Shown: positions 5,192-5,743 of the stretch, piece by piece
Position numbering within the stretch: the first letter of the stretch is position 1
Layout of the letters: each line of letters opens with the position of its first letter
NCBI GenBank assembly: GCA_910586715.1
Contig: CAJUJG010000014.1
Location: 18,525-24,267, forward strand
Source of the DNA: an uncultured Lachnospiraceae bacterium
GTDB lineage: Bacteria > Bacillota > Clostridia > Lachnospirales > Lachnospiraceae
DNA: 5,743 bases
Reading direction: 5' to 3'
Program-made: the position numbers and the translations under genes
The notes under the pieces: generated by a model
Told to the model about the DNA's origin: nothing
What the model saw: the letters and a program-made list of their open reading frames with translations, nothing else
Databases searched by the model: none

Positions 5192-5743
5192 ATGGAAAAG
5201 CAGCATTTACACATTGTGGAAGCAGTGGAAGCAGGAAGCATCGCCGAGGAGCTGGAAATTACGGCAGGCGACGTACTTCTTGAGATAAACGGAAATAAAA
5301 TAGAAGATATTTTTGATTATCAGTATCATATACAGGATGAATATATTGAGGTATTGATTCGCAAACCGTCCGGCGAGGAGTGGCTGCTTGAGATTGATAA
5401 GGATTATGATGAGGACTTGGGCATCTGTTTTGAAAACGGGCTGATGGATGATTATCGTTCATGCCATAATAAATGTATTTTCTGTTTTATTGACCAAATG
5501 CCAAAGGGAATGCGGGAAACGTTGTATTTTAAGGATGATGATTCAAGGCTTTCTTTTTTACAGGGAAATTATGTGACGCTCACCAATATGTCGGACGACG
5601 ATATTTCGCGCATTATCAAGTATAACCTTTCGCCGATTAACGTGTCGTTTCAGACAACCAATCCCGAACTGCGCTGTCAAATGCTCAATAACCGCTTTGC
5701 AGGTGAAGCATTGGAAAAGGCGTGGCGGCTTGCTAATGCGGGC
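5192..5743 (+). CDS. PDZ-like/radical SAM protein of the DUF512 type (3' end missing)
   Basis: The 184 visible codons run off the window end without a stop. Residues 1-70 resemble a PDZ-like domain (VEAGSIAEELEITAGDVLLEINGNKIED), followed by SCHNKCIFCF at 90-99, the CX3CX2C cluster (Cys91, Cys95, Cys98) that ligates the 4Fe-4S centre of radical SAM enzymes. The next block, KGMRETLYFKDDDSRLSFLQGNYVTLTN, is the hallmark of the PDZ-radical SAM-DUF512 family; the DUF512 domain itself should lie beyond the window. The reaction is not established for this family as far as I know. The start at 5192 is chosen because the PDZ-like sequence begins right after it; AGAGGG (5173-5178) lies 13 nt upstream, which is long. 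An in-frame ATG at 5156 is possible but has a weaker ribosome site. In many Clostridia this gene lies near der, plsY and gpsA, which would be expected downstream. Confidence 0.9.
   Translation, partial: MEKQHLHIVEAVEAGSIAEELEITAGDVLLEINGNKIEDIFDYQYHIQDEYIEVLIRKPSGEEWLLEIDKDYDEDLGICFENGLMDDYRSCHNKCIFCFIDQMPKGMRETLYFKDDDSRLSFLQGNYVTLTNMSDDDISRIIKYNLSPINVSFQTTNPELRCQMLNNRFAGEALEKAWRLANAG

Overview
The window looks like chromosomal DNA from a Gram-positive anaerobe of the class Clostridia, most likely a Lachnospiraceae-type gut bacterium. The grounds are a T-box leader in front of tyrS, consensus sigma-A promoters, AGGAGG-type ribosome binding sites, an SBP-PAS-PAS-GGDEF signalling protein, an enlarged ribose-phosphate pyrophosphokinase and a PDZ/radical SAM (DUF512-type) gene. 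This is inference from family resemblance; no search was run. There are four protein genes, two of them cut by the window ends. I see no mobile element, CRISPR array, tRNA or rRNA.

Layout. Nt 1-1833 (+) is the 3' part of a membrane diguanylate cyclase gene. Its last codons carry the -35 box of a perfect promoter (TTGACA-17-TATAAT). That promoter drives a leader of about 470 nt containing a tyrosine T-box riboswitch: specifier TAC at 1951-1953, T-box at 2178-2191, and competing antiterminator and terminator ending at 2243. The leader is followed by tyrS (2332-3552). A 12-bp terminator hairpin (3586-3624) separates tyrS from the convergent prs-like gene (complement 3683-4873). Nt 4874-5191 is a regulatory region with two divergent promoters whose -35 boxes abut. 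The minus promoter gives prs a structured leader of about 165 nt. The plus promoter gives the DUF512-type radical SAM gene (5192 to the window end) a leader that begins with a hairpin.

The genes do not form one operon. They are four separately controlled units for c-di-GMP signalling, tRNA-Tyr charging, PRPP synthesis and a conserved radical SAM protein. The one clear regulatory circuit is uncharged tRNA-Tyr binding the T-box and permitting tyrS expression. No terminator lies between the GGDEF stop codon and the T-box, so the T-box terminator probably also ends the GGDEF transcript.

The most interesting parts are non-coding. They are a 14-bp duplicate of the T-box switching strand placed after the terminator, an enlarged middle section in the T-box leader, the prs leader with a terminator-like hairpin and a competing long-range pairing, and a promoter-like sequence antisense to the tyrS terminator. 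The protein-coding content is otherwise ordinary, and I do not see a clearly new multi-gene system.
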